Under the pieces are notes generated by a model. It was given only the letters and a program-made list of their open reading frames with translations. It did no database searches and was not told where the DNA came from. Made by a program: the position numbers and the translations under genes. Below, piece after piece: positions 32,961-40,435 of a stretch of 64,000 bases of DNA. The stretch comes from a virus, in IMG/VR virus record IMGVR_UViG_3300037486_000467, positions 1 to 64,000 of that record; one strand, written 5' to 3'. Each line of letters starts with the position of its first letter. Position 1 is the first letter of the stretch.

Positions 32961-33206
32961 GAGAAATGCTCTACGGAGCTAGTTATAGAGTAGGTATGCA
33001 ACACCGCGGTTCGACCCCGCGCACCTCCACAAAAGTTTGTAGCGAAATCTCGGTCTCTTTTCAAAAAGCCGAACTTCAATAGGGGGTGACCTGGCTTTGA
33101 CTGCATATTGAGGGTGTTAATGAACGTCTCAACACGTCAAATAAACGACGCAAACATTTATGAAATGCAAATGGCTGCTTAAGAAGCACTCATTTACAGG
33201 AAACTG
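32961..33206 (+). ncRNA. ssrA: Circularly permuted (two-piece) tmRNA
   Basis: The 3' tRNA half comes first. T arm: stem CGCGG (33005-33009) with CCGCG (33017-33021) and loop TTCGACC. Then acceptor strand CACCTCC (33022-33028) and discriminator A (33029); CCA is not encoded. After about 52 bases comes the 5' acceptor strand GGGGGTG (33082-33088), which pairs fully with CACCTCC including a G3-U70-type wobble, the alanine identity mark, and a D-like 'TGGCTTTGAC'. TGCATA (33102-33107) pairs perfectly with TATGCA (32995-33000) as the long P2 helix. The tag frame ends NDANIYEMQMAA and TAA 33180-33182. GTGTT/AACAC (33114-33118/33131-33135) and CTCTA/TAGAG (32969-32973/32986-32990) are further helices. 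The order acceptor-then-tag is the permuted arrangement known from alphaproteobacteria and some cyanobacteria. The exact ends and resume codon are not certain. Confidence 0.85.
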
Positions 33207-33235
33207 GCCGGTCGCCTAAGGTACCGGCTTTTTTT
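33207..33235 (+). terminator. Intrinsic terminator of the tmRNA
   Basis: Stem GCCGGT / ACCGGC with a 10-base loop and seven T. It fixes the 3' end of the tag-coding piece. Confidence 0.85.
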
Positions 33236-33259
33236 ATCTTTCGTTATTAGCAACGGGGA

Positions 33260-33272
33260 TATATAAATAAAA
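33260..33272 (+). promoter_or_regulatory. Putative late-type promoter element
   Basis: TATATAAATAAAA, containing an exact T4-late-type TATAAATA, 12 bases before the ATG of the leader polyprotein at 33285. Confidence 0.55.
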
Positions 33273-33284
33273 TCATACAATTAA

Positions 33285-34751
33285 ATGCAAGCCAAATTAG
33301 TGCATGAAGATTTAAATGAAAAATTTACTGATGAATCTGATCCTATAAAAGATTTAGGAATAGGAGAAGGCACTCTTCATAATTTAAAACGGGGTGATAT
33401 AATAAAAGTAAAATATAATTGTAGTATTGATAAAAATAAAAGATTGGTATTTTCATTTAAGTTGGCTACATATTTTAAACCTACAATGGATTGGATATAT
33501 AAAGGCTTATATTTAATAGTAGATAAAGTAGAATATAAAGATGATAAAGTTTTTATTATAGGTTTTAACGGTAGTAATAATTTAGTTGTAGCTAAAGATC
33601 GAAAACGTGTACTTTTTATTGAATATCCTGATTTTCAACCGCCTATTCCTAAAGGAGATTTTTGGGTTTTTGAAAAAAATATTGACAAAATGTTAGAATT
33701 TGTTAAAGATAATAAAATAAAAGAATCTTTAAATGAAAAATTCCAAGATATCTCGGATCCCATTAAAGATATGGGAATTGGATATCCCCAATGTCTTGTA
33801 GGAACAAAAATATACATACCATTTGGTTATGAATTAAGTGTATATAATAAACTATATAAAAGATCTAACTCTGAAAATGAAAATGGAAAGATTTGGACAA
33901 TTAACTCTGCTATTAGAGAAGGCGAATTTATTAAAGTTACGTTAAATAATTTTACTGTATTTTTAACCGAAAAACAACTTAAGTTATTTTCAAAAAAATA
34001 TCAAAATTTAATAAAGGAAGATTTAAATGAAAAATTTACAGAAGAATCTGATCCAATCCACGATTTAGGCATAGGGTATTTTGAAATTGTTAAAAAACCT
34101 CGTAATGTATTTTATTTCATTGAAAGAGGCCCAAATTATGTTGAAGGTGGAAAGCCAACTACATACGTGTATTCTATGGATAAAGGAAACGTTTACAGAA
34201 CACACCCTAATTTATATGCTCACCAAGAATTAAGATCAAATTCTAACGCCTTTAATAAAGGAAATACTGATAAAATGGCTATTCCAAATGATTTTAATAA
34301 AGCATATGCATTCATAATGGATCATTATATTAAGAAGAGAAAAAGAGCTAGATTAAGAGAATCTTTAAATGAAAAATTTACAGAAACATCTGATGCAATT
34401 GTAGATATGGGTATAGGATTTAATCCTCAAAAAACCAAAACTAAATCATTTAAGATACTATTATTCATTAATTCAAGAGGAGAAGATGGCGCATCTTTAT
34501 TAGAAATACAGCATTTTATTTATGTAGAATTAAACGGAGGTTCTGAACAACAATTTTGGGAAACTAAAGAAGACAGGTATTGGCCCGGTAAGAAACGAAT
34601 AACTCGAGGATATTGGTGTACAAATTTATTAGGATCACATAGATGGCCGGGATTACTTCATAAATATTGCAAAAAGAATGAAAAGGGTAAATGGGTTATT
34701 AAAAGGTGGCCTAAGTTTGAAGAAAATCTTTATGATTTCGACAAAAAATAA
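33285..34751 (+). CDS. Four-module leader polyprotein outside the main array
   Basis: A 488-residue protein. Leader starts MQAKLVHEDLNE, cores at residues 13 (KFTDESDPIKDLGIG), 152 (KFQDISDPIKDMGIG), 250 (KFTEESDPIHDLGIG) and 364 (KFTETSDAIVDMGIG), each after LNE. Module 1 is the LKxGDI family ('HNLKRGDIIKVKY'); modules 2-4 are not recognised. Module 4 is rich in Trp and aromatic residues near its end. In all four copies Lys is AAA, unlike the AAG of most array copies, so this gene split from the array some time ago. It has its own late-type element, in line with a structural-type expression time. Confidence 0.87.
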   Translation: MQAKLVHEDLNEKFTDESDPIKDLGIGEGTLHNLKRGDIIKVKYNCSIDKNKRLVFSFKLATYFKPTMDWIYKGLYLIVDKVEYKDDKVFIIGFNGSNNLVVAKDRKRVLFIEYPDFQPPIPKGDFWVFEKNIDKMLEFVKDNKIKESLNEKFQDISDPIKDMGIGYPQCLVGTKIYIPFGYELSVYNKLYKRSNSENENGKIWTINSAIREGEFIKVTLNNFTVFLTEKQLKLFSKKYQNLIKEDLNEKFTEESDPIHDLGIGYFEIVKKPRNVFYFIERGPNYVEGGKPTTYVYSMDKGNVYRTHPNLYAHQELRSNSNAFNKGNTDKMAIPNDFNKAYAFIMDHYIKKRKRARLRESLNEKFTETSDAIVDMGIGFNPQKTKTKSFKILLFINSRGEDGASLLEIQHFIYVELNGGSEQQFWETKEDRYWPGKKRITRGYWCTNLLGSHRWPGLLHKYCKKNEKGKWVIKRWPKFEENLYDFDKK

Positions 34752-34765
34752 ATAAATATATAGAA

Positions 34766-34778
34766 TATATAAAATAAA
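34766..34778 (+). promoter_or_regulatory. Putative late-type promoter element
   Basis: Exact TATATAAAATAAA, eight bases before the ATG of the gene at 34787. Confidence 0.5.
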
Positions 34779-34786
34779 GTATAATT

Positions 34787-35362
34787 ATGAAAGCAGGACA
34801 ATTTAACATCAATGATTACTTAGAAAAACTCTACGAAGCATCAGGAGATGGACAACTTCCAGATCCAGAAGGTATGATAATTCCTGAAGAAAATCAAAAA
34901 GCATATCAATGGTTGAAGAAAGAATATCAAAAAGCGCAAACTGAGGTTAAAGTTGAAATTAATATGGGTGGTGCTAAATTTGAACCTGGATATGATCTTC
35001 AAACAGATCTTGATTCAGTTAAAGATTTCAAACCAGGCATGTTTGGAGAAGTAAAAACAGCTGATAACGAAGGCGAACCCAAAAAACCTGCAAATCTTGA
35101 TACTAAAAAAGAAGTTCCAAACTTTGCGAAAGGCGAAGGAGAAAAAAAGGAAGAAAAAACTGGTGAAAAACCAAATTTTTCGAAAACCAAAGCAGCTTCA
35201 GGTGATATAAAAGATAAAGAACACGAAGCCGGAGAATCTAAAGAAAAAGAAGAAAAGGAAGAACACGAAGCCGGAGAATCTGAAGAAAAGGAAGAAAAAG
35301 AAGAAAGCAAAAAAGGCGATACTGAAGTTAAAAAAATAGATCTTAAAACCAAAAAGAAATGA
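34787..35362 (+). CDS. Acidic, mostly disordered protein, possible head core protein
   Basis: A 191-residue protein. The first 85 residues are ordered, starting MKAGQFNINDYLEKLYEASGDG, which contains LYE-A, a possible prohead-protease site. The rest is a Lys/Glu-rich low-complexity tail with repeated 'HEAGES(K/E)EKEEKEE' units and a basic end 'KKIDLKTKKK'. Similar charged small proteins serve in T4 as internal head-core components (gp67, gp68), but there is no sequence match that I can see, so this is only a structural parallel. It overlaps the next gene by four bases. Confidence 0.5.
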   Translation: MKAGQFNINDYLEKLYEASGDGQLPDPEGMIIPEENQKAYQWLKKEYQKAQTEVKVEINMGGAKFEPGYDLQTDLDSVKDFKPGMFGEVKTADNEGEPKKPANLDTKKEVPNFAKGEGEKKEEKTGEKPNFSKTKAASGDIKDKEHEAGESKEKEEKEEHEAGESEEKEEKEESKKGDTEVKKIDLKTKKK

Positions 35363-35640
35363 CAATAAAAAATAATTCTTTGGGCGATATATTAAATACA
35401 GCTAAAAATAAACAAACTACTCCCGAAGAAGAAAAAAATGAACCAGAAAAAGGAGATCCAACTTTAGATTTCCTTAATTCTATTATAGTTCTTGCAGTAT
35501 TTTTAATAAAATCTTTTGTATTTGGATATGCTTTAAAAATACTTCTTCATAACGATTGGAAATTTTTTGGCATAATATGCATGGGCCTTGCCATTAATTT
35601 TTTATTCCAATATTTTTACGGCATAATTCATAAAAATTAA
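35359..35640 (+). CDS. Small two-TM membrane protein
   Basis: A 93-residue protein. After about 35 polar residues it has two hydrophobic segments, 'FLNSIIVLAVFLIKSFVFGYAL' and 'FFGIICMGLAINFLFQYFYGII'. ATG overlaps the previous stop (ATGA). No family recognised; membrane location is clear. Could be a holin or an exclusion protein. Confidence 0.65.
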   Translation: MTIKNNSLGDILNTAKNKQTTPEEEKNEPEKGDPTLDFLNSIIVLAVFLIKSFVFGYALKILLHNDWKFFGIICMGLAINFLFQYFYGIIHKN

Positions 35641-35686
35641 AACAAATTTCATACTATATAATAAAAACATATTAAAAACTAAAAAT

Positions 35687-36361
35687 ATGGGAAAATTAAT
35701 ATGCCTCTCGGGCTTAGACGCAAGTGGTAAAAGCACTCAAATAGATCTAATAAAAAAATATTTTGAAGAAAATAATATAAAATATACATATCTACATTTT
35801 CCTATATACGAAGATAATGAAGCTGGCAAAATAATTTCATCTTATCTTCGTGGAGAATACGGAGATATTAACGAAGTAGATCCTATTTTTGTTGCAAATA
35901 TATATGCAATGAATAGATATTTATATCTTCCAGAATTAAATAAACAACTTTTAGATAATGATGTAGTTTTATTAGATCGTTATGTATTTTGTAATATGGC
36001 TTATCAGGGCGCAAAATATGATACAGACGCGCAATCTCAAATAATGAGAGACTGGATAAATGAATTTGAATTTGGATTTCTAGAACTTCCATATCCAGAT
36101 TTAAATATATTTATTGATACACCATTAGATTTAATAGAAAGTAGACTTTCAGATAAAAGAGAAGGAAAAGATAGAAGATATTTAAATGGAAGATCTGATA
36201 TTCACGAAATGAACATAGAATTTCAAAAGAAAGTAAGAGAAAATTATTTGTGGTTAAATACTTATGAAAATTATTTAATTGTTTCTCCTGAAAAATTAAC
36301 GCCAGAAGAAATATTTAAAAAATATGAAAAAGATTTATTTAGAGCATTGTTAATAAAATAA
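35687..36361 (+). CDS. tmk: Thymidylate kinase (dTMP kinase)
   Basis: A 224-residue enzyme that phosphorylates dTMP to dTDP with ATP. P-loop GLDASGKST at residues 9-17, the dTMP-binding 'LLDRYVFCNMAYQGAKY' with the DR(Y/x) motif near 98, and a LID region 'DKREGKDRR' near 155. 'NRYLYLPEL' and 'LNIFIDTPLDLI' also match the family. It supplies dTTP for phage DNA synthesis; the AT-rich genome makes such a need plausible. It sits among structural genes without an obvious metabolic operon. Confidence 0.9.
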   Translation: MGKLICLSGLDASGKSTQIDLIKKYFEENNIKYTYLHFPIYEDNEAGKIISSYLRGEYGDINEVDPIFVANIYAMNRYLYLPELNKQLLDNDVVLLDRYVFCNMAYQGAKYDTDAQSQIMRDWINEFEFGFLELPYPDLNIFIDTPLDLIESRLSDKREGKDRRYLNGRSDIHEMNIEFQKKVRENYLWLNTYENYLIVSPEKLTPEEIFKKYEKDLFRALLIK

Positions 36362-36364
36362 TTT

Positions 36365-36655
36365 ATGATAAATAGCGGCGGTTTTCAATATAATAAAAAA
36401 ACAAAATTAGTTAGAAAAGTATATACTGACAATATTAATACATATCCTAGTCATAAAATATTGTATACACTAACAAAATCTCATTCACCTTCAACCATTG
36501 TATTTTTAGAAGATAGAGAAGATCCGTGGCTTATTCTTGTTAAAACATATAGAACAAAAACGGGAGTAATTACTAATTCGAGCATAATTATTAAACCAGA
36601 TATTGAAACACACTTATCTTATGCACAATCAAACGGGTTTCAATTAAAAAAATAA
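36365..36655 (+). CDS. Unknown small protein
   Basis: A 96-residue protein with strand-rich appearance (KILYTLTKSHSPSTIVFLEDRE, 'WLILVKTYRTKTGVITNSSIIIK'). It follows the kinase gene after three bases and is likely co-transcribed. No family recognised. Confidence 0.6.
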   Translation: MINSGGFQYNKKTKLVRKVYTDNINTYPSHKILYTLTKSHSPSTIVFLEDREDPWLILVKTYRTKTGVITNSSIIIKPDIETHLSYAQSNGFQLKK

Positions 36656-36783
36656 CAGCAATTTAATTTTATTAAAAATAATTAACACCAAACCGTATTA
36701 TATTGGATATATACAAAAACTTTTTTAAAAATTATATATATAAAATTAAATAAAATAAAAACTTAAACTAAAATAAAAAAATT

Positions 36784-37074
36784 ATGGCAGATCAAATTCC
36801 AAACGTAGCAAAAGTAGATGCAACACAGAAAGTTGAAACAAACGCTTATGTGCCAACTTATAAAATTAAACCAGACTTTAAGAAAGCTCTTCTTCAATCA
36901 ATTGGAGATAGACCATTTAATGAAATAGCAGGTCTTATTCAAGCAATTGATGTTGAAGTGATGGATCATCAAACTCTTACACAAATTGTAAATGCTATTG
37001 GGCAATTTCCATTCGTAAGAGTAGAGCAACTTATGAAAAATATTTCAAATCTTGTTGAACAGGTAATTGAATAA
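36784..37074 (+). CDS. Unknown small protein
   Basis: A 96-residue protein, polar start then helical ('FKKALLQSIGDRPFNEIAGLIQAI' and 'LTQIVNAIGQFPFVRVEQLMKNI'). The 128-base AT-rich gap before it has TATATATATAAAATTAAATAAAATAAA-type sequence around 36733-36760, a possible late-type promoter. The start is well marked but the function is unknown. Two similar halves ending in 'I..(R/Q)PF' hint at an internal duplication. Confidence 0.6.
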   Translation: MADQIPNVAKVDATQKVETNAYVPTYKIKPDFKKALLQSIGDRPFNEIAGLIQAIDVEVMDHQTLTQIVNAIGQFPFVRVEQLMKNISNLVEQVIE

Positions 37075-37105
37075 TCATTTCATTTTTCTTAAACTAATTA
37101 ATTTT

Positions 37106-37732
37106 ATGAGAAAAAAAAGACACAGTATTCAAAATATAGCATTAGATTTTATAGAAAATAAAAACAATAAAACGTTTAGCGTTTTAATGAAACGTTTAAA
37201 ACCAGGACTTTTATCATTTGCATATAAATACGTTAAAGATAAAGATTTGGCAAATGAAGTTGCTTCTCAAACATTTATTATCCTTTGGGAAAAAATAGAT
37301 CAATATAACAATAAATTTAATTTTTCAACATGGGTATATGCAATAGCAAAAAATGAAGCATTAGGAATAATTAGAAATGGAAACAAAAATTTATCATTTG
37401 ATAAATTTTCAAATAATCATTCTAAGCTGCTTCAAATATATAATCCGGTATTTAATATGAATATTGAAACTATCGCGCCTATAGGAGAAGAATTAACGCA
37501 ACAATTATATGACGCATCTATTTTAGCAATAAATGAATTAGAAGAGCCTTATAAAACTGTTATGGTTGAAAGAGAAGTTAATCAAAAACATTTAACTGAT
37601 ATTGCAGATTATTTAGGATGGAATTTATCTACAGTTAAAACACGACTTCGTAAAGCAAGAAAAGATATTGCTGAAATATTATATAAAAAATATCCAAGCG
37701 AAGTAGATTCTTATTTTGGAAATGAAGAATAA
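37106..37732 (+). CDS. ECF-type sigma factor
   Basis: A 208-residue protein from ATG 37106 (an upstream TTG at 37067 overlaps the previous gene). Region 2: 'LLSFAYKYVKDKDLANEVASQTFIILWEKI' followed by 'FNFSTWVYAIAKNEALGIIR', the usual -10 binding helix block. Region 4: 'LEEPYKTVMVEREVNQKHLTDIADYLGWNLSTVKTRLRKARKDI', a helix-turn-helix typical of the -35-binding region. Sigma factors of this type direct RNA polymerase to special promoters. Together with the gp55-like protein at 27889 the phage carries two sigma-type factors. It may control an earlier gene class, but no targets can be named. Confidence 0.85.
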   Translation: MRKKRHSIQNIALDFIENKNNKTFSVLMKRLKPGLLSFAYKYVKDKDLANEVASQTFIILWEKIDQYNNKFNFSTWVYAIAKNEALGIIRNGNKNLSFDKFSNNHSKLLQIYNPVFNMNIETIAPIGEELTQQLYDASILAINELEEPYKTVMVEREVNQKHLTDIADYLGWNLSTVKTRLRKARKDIAEILYKKYPSEVDSYFGNEE

Positions 37733-37734
37733 AG

Positions 37735-38217
37735 ATGAAAGCAAATGAATGGTTTAAACCTCGAAATTGGGGATGGATTAAAGTTTATCGAGATTTTGAA
37801 AATTTTAATGATTGGAAAAAAATTATTAAAAGAGAAGAAAAAAATGTAGATTCTAAGTTCAATAAATGGAATTTACAACATACAAAATTATACGATATTT
37901 TCGTTACAATCTCTTTAGATGAAGAAGATGCGCAATTGCCAGAAATCATTAAGCGTACAAAAGTATTAGAATCTTTAAATCCTATTAATCGCTATTTAGA
38001 TGAGGAACTTGGTTTTGCTGAATGCCTTAGTTGTGAGTTCAATCAATTTGAAGATGATAAAGGTATACCCACATTATCTTATTTAATTGTTTATAGATTC
38101 ATTTTTAATAAGTTTTCTATAATATGGTTATTAAAATTTATTACAATAACGGGAGCATTAACCTATCTTGCTATAAGGCTTGATGATATAATCAAATGGA
38201 TTTTCAATTCGATATAA
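37735..38217 (+). CDS. Unknown protein with C-terminal TM
   Basis: A 160-residue protein starting two bases after the sigma stop. The N-terminal part is rich in Trp and Lys ('EWFKPRNWGWIKVYRDFENFNDW'); the end is a membrane helix 'WLLKFITITGALTYLAIRL' with a short tail. A membrane protein right behind an ECF sigma gene is the layout of a cellular anti-sigma factor, but I see no anti-sigma motif, so this is only a suggestion. It overlaps the next gene by 22 bases. Confidence 0.55.
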   Translation: MKANEWFKPRNWGWIKVYRDFENFNDWKKIIKREEKNVDSKFNKWNLQHTKLYDIFVTISLDEEDAQLPEIIKRTKVLESLNPINRYLDEELGFAECLSCEFNQFEDDKGIPTLSYLIVYRFIFNKFSIIWLLKFITITGALTYLAIRLDDIIKWIFNSI

Positions 38218-38972
38218 ATAATATAAAATGGATAAAGGGTTCTCGTGGTTTGCCGGAATGTGTGTATAAGATAAAAATTCCAAGTGTATCTACGATTTTA
38301 AGTGAAATGATTCCCGATCCTGAATATGATGAATTTGTTGCAGCAGTAGGAAAAGAAAGAGCAGATAAAATAATGACTTCTGCTGGTAATAGGGGTTCAT
38401 CTATGCATACTTTTATAGAAACGTTTATAGCTAAATACTCATCTAGTAAAGATGTTTCAGAAGCATTGAAATACACTCAAGAAGAAAGTCCTAAATTATT
38501 AGAAATAGAAAATATACCAAAAGATAAAATTGAAGAAGGCAGAAGTCTTTTTTATAAATTTTATTATTCAGATTATTCTAATAGATATTTAGATACTCTA
38601 GCTATAGAATTAGGAGTATATTCTCCCTCTTTATTTTATCGAGGTAAATTAGATATTTTATATAAAGATAAACTATTTGGACTTTCATTAACTGATTTTA
38701 AATCTTCTAATGGTAAAATTAAAAATGGAAGTACTAAAGAATTAAAATATCGATATCAATTAGGAGGATATGCAAACTGTATTGATGAAATGTATAAAGA
38801 GCAAAATGTTATTATTAATAGAGCTTCAATATTATGCGTAGATAAAAATAATGATATTTTGCAAGAAATAGAGTGTGTTGGAAAAGAATTACAAGAATAC
38901 AAAGAAAAGTTTAAAGTGTTAGTAATTGAGTATCATAAAAAAAATAATACAGAATATTTATTAAGTAATTGA
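38196..38972 (+). CDS. PD-(D/E)XK exonuclease (RecB/Cas4-like)
   Basis: A 258-residue protein with the RecB-type nuclease pattern: 'GNRGSSMHTFIETF' (the conserved G-x-x-x-H segment), 'FYRGKLDILYKD' (G-x-x-D), 'SLTDFKSSNGK' (D-x-K) and 'YRYQLGGYANCID' (Q-x-x-x-Y). These carry the metal-binding and catalytic residues in the family. Likely role: processing of DNA ends in recombination or repair, or host DNA breakdown. It lies among virion-type genes. Confidence 0.8.
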   Translation: MDFQFDINNIKWIKGSRGLPECVYKIKIPSVSTILSEMIPDPEYDEFVAAVGKERADKIMTSAGNRGSSMHTFIETFIAKYSSSKDVSEALKYTQEESPKLLEIENIPKDKIEEGRSLFYKFYYSDYSNRYLDTLAIELGVYSPSLFYRGKLDILYKDKLFGLSLTDFKSSNGKIKNGSTKELKYRYQLGGYANCIDEMYKEQNVIINRASILCVDKNNDILQEIECVGKELQEYKEKFKVLVIEYHKKNNTEYLLSN

Positions 38973-39027
38973 TTTTTTAAAACTATTTTTTGTAAATGCC
39001 ATAAAATATAAAATAATACATAAAAAT

Positions 39028-39651
39028 ATGAAAAAAGAAGATGAAAAATCTGCTAGTGTTCTTACTGTAGTAAAAGATAATACAGAAAATACCAAAGAAG
39101 TAAATAAGCCTACGCCCGAAGAAGCTGCGCAGTTTAAAGAAGAATTTGAAAAATCAGCCGAAGCATTTAAAACAACTAAATGGGAAATTAGCGAAAAAGG
39201 AAAATTTGGAGCTAACGATGTAGGAATGTTTATAATGGATTTTATGAAAAAATTTGCATTTTGGACAAAAACTGGCTGGATGGGAATGCTAAAGATGACC
39301 GAAGAATTAAATAAAGCTATGAATTTAGTTGATGAAAATACGGGTCTTCAATTAGAATATCAAGCACTTGAATTTTTAGCATATATGTTGTCAAATCCTG
39401 GAAATACAGGATTAGATGCAGCTATTGAATTTGAACAAATAGCAGATAAATATTCTAAAATTGGAATAGTTATTGGAACAAAACTTGAAGAGGCGCGAAA
39501 ACAATTAAAAGATCTTCAATATCTTCAAGAAAAATGGGCTGCTGCTGAACAGGGATATTATCTTGCAGAACTTGAGCCTAAAAAAGAAGAAAAATTAGAA
39601 GGAAACGCAGTGGAAATTGATATATCTAAAAAAGAAGAAAAACCCGAATAA
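39028..39651 (+). CDS. Unknown helical protein
   Basis: A 207-residue protein with disordered acidic ends and a helical centre ('ANDVGMFIMDFMKKFAFWTKTGWMGMLKM', 'LQYLQEKWAAAEQGYYLAEL'). No family recognised. It has its own AT-rich upstream region (ATAAAATATAAAATAATA near 39000) and its own terminator downstream, so it is a single-gene unit. Confidence 0.6.
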   Translation: MKKEDEKSASVLTVVKDNTENTKEVNKPTPEEAAQFKEEFEKSAEAFKTTKWEISEKGKFGANDVGMFIMDFMKKFAFWTKTGWMGMLKMTEELNKAMNLVDENTGLQLEYQALEFLAYMLSNPGNTGLDAAIEFEQIADKYSKIGIVIGTKLEEARKQLKDLQYLQEKWAAAEQGYYLAELEPKKEEKLEGNAVEIDISKKEEKPE

Positions 39652-39671
39652 CCTTTTATATATTTCATTTT

Positions 39672-39698
39672 AAGAGGCCCAAAACTTGGGCCTCTTTT
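39672..39698 (+). terminator. Intrinsic terminator
   Basis: Perfect 11-base-pair stem AAGAGGCCCAA / TTGGGCCTCTT with a three-base loop and a short T-run, 20 bases after the stop of the gene at 39028. Much more GC-rich than its surroundings. Confidence 0.85.
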
Positions 39699-39750
39699 GA
39701 TAATATAAATATAAATATCTAGAGATATATAAAAACAAAAGACACTAATT

Positions 39751-40095
39751 ATGGCACTTACACCTCAACAATTCTTTGAACGTTATGCTAAATGGCTATT
39801 ACTTGTATTTATAGCTTTATTTTTATTTAAATCTGTACAAAGTTGTAATAGAAACATGAAATTAACAATAGATTCAAAAAAATATACACATGAAATCGAT
39901 TCTTTAAAGACTTTAAACCAAAATTCTTTAGATAGTATCAAAAAACTTAATTTTGAATTAGAAATTGCATCAGAAAAAGCTAAATCTGCAAATGATAGAG
40001 CGGTTGCCGTTCAAAGTGCAGTTGAAAAGATGCGAACAAATACAACTATTACTGTTAAAGGTGCAGAACAAATTAAAGACACAACAAAAAGATAA
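39751..40095 (+). CDS. Single-TM coiled-coil protein, spanin-like
   Basis: A 114-residue protein. One membrane helix (residues 13-28, 'AKWLLLVFIALFLFKSV') is followed by a long helix with heptad pattern ('IDSLKTLNQNSLDSIKKLNFELEIASEKAKSAN'). Size and plan match inner-membrane spanin subunits, but no partner lipoprotein is seen next to it. One-base overlap with the next gene (TAATG). Role in lysis is inferred. Confidence 0.55.
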   Translation: MALTPQQFFERYAKWLLLVFIALFLFKSVQSCNRNMKLTIDSKKYTHEIDSLKTLNQNSLDSIKKLNFELEIASEKAKSANDRAVAVQSAVEKMRTNTTITVKGAEQIKDTTKR

Positions 40096-40415
40096 TGAAT
40101 TATAATAAAGAAAATATTTGTTCTTTTTGTGATGGAACCAAGGGTTGGACATTTATTCATGATAATGATCCTTCTAGAGGTCCTGTTTTTCATCCGTGTT
40201 ATTGTGAAGATGGAACGCGTGTAGGACAATTAATTAGTGATCTCGCAATTCAAAAATTACAGAATGAACAAATATATGATGATTATAATCAACTTCGACA
40301 ATGGGTGGAAAAAACTTCAACATGCAAAACGTGTAAAGGAGATCAGTATAGTATTCCAGGCGGAACTCTTTGCTCTGAATGCAGATTGCCCGGATTACAA
40401 CCATGGGGAGGATAA
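40095..40415 (+). CDS. Zinc-finger protein with DnaJ-type Cys pairs
   Basis: A 106-residue protein with Cys motifs C-x-x-C (ICSFCDG), C-x-C (HPCYC), C-x-x-C (TCKTCKG) and C-x-x-C (LCSEC), the last two with the C-x-x-C-x-G look of DnaJ zinc domains. Two zinc sites are likely. Such proteins bind nucleic acids or unfolded proteins in known families. No closer assignment possible. Confidence 0.7.
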   Translation: MNYNKENICSFCDGTKGWTFIHDNDPSRGPVFHPCYCEDGTRVGQLISDLAIQKLQNEQIYDDYNQLRQWVEKTSTCKTCKGDQYSIPGGTLCSECRLPGLQPWGG

Positions 40416-40435
40416 ATAAATAAAATAAATAAAGA

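Noticed and set aside
32961-33035. A normal tRNA gene before the tag-coding piece
   Set aside because: The T arm and acceptor 3' strand are clear, but there is no anticodon arm and the matching 5' acceptor strand lies downstream; a permuted tmRNA explains all parts.
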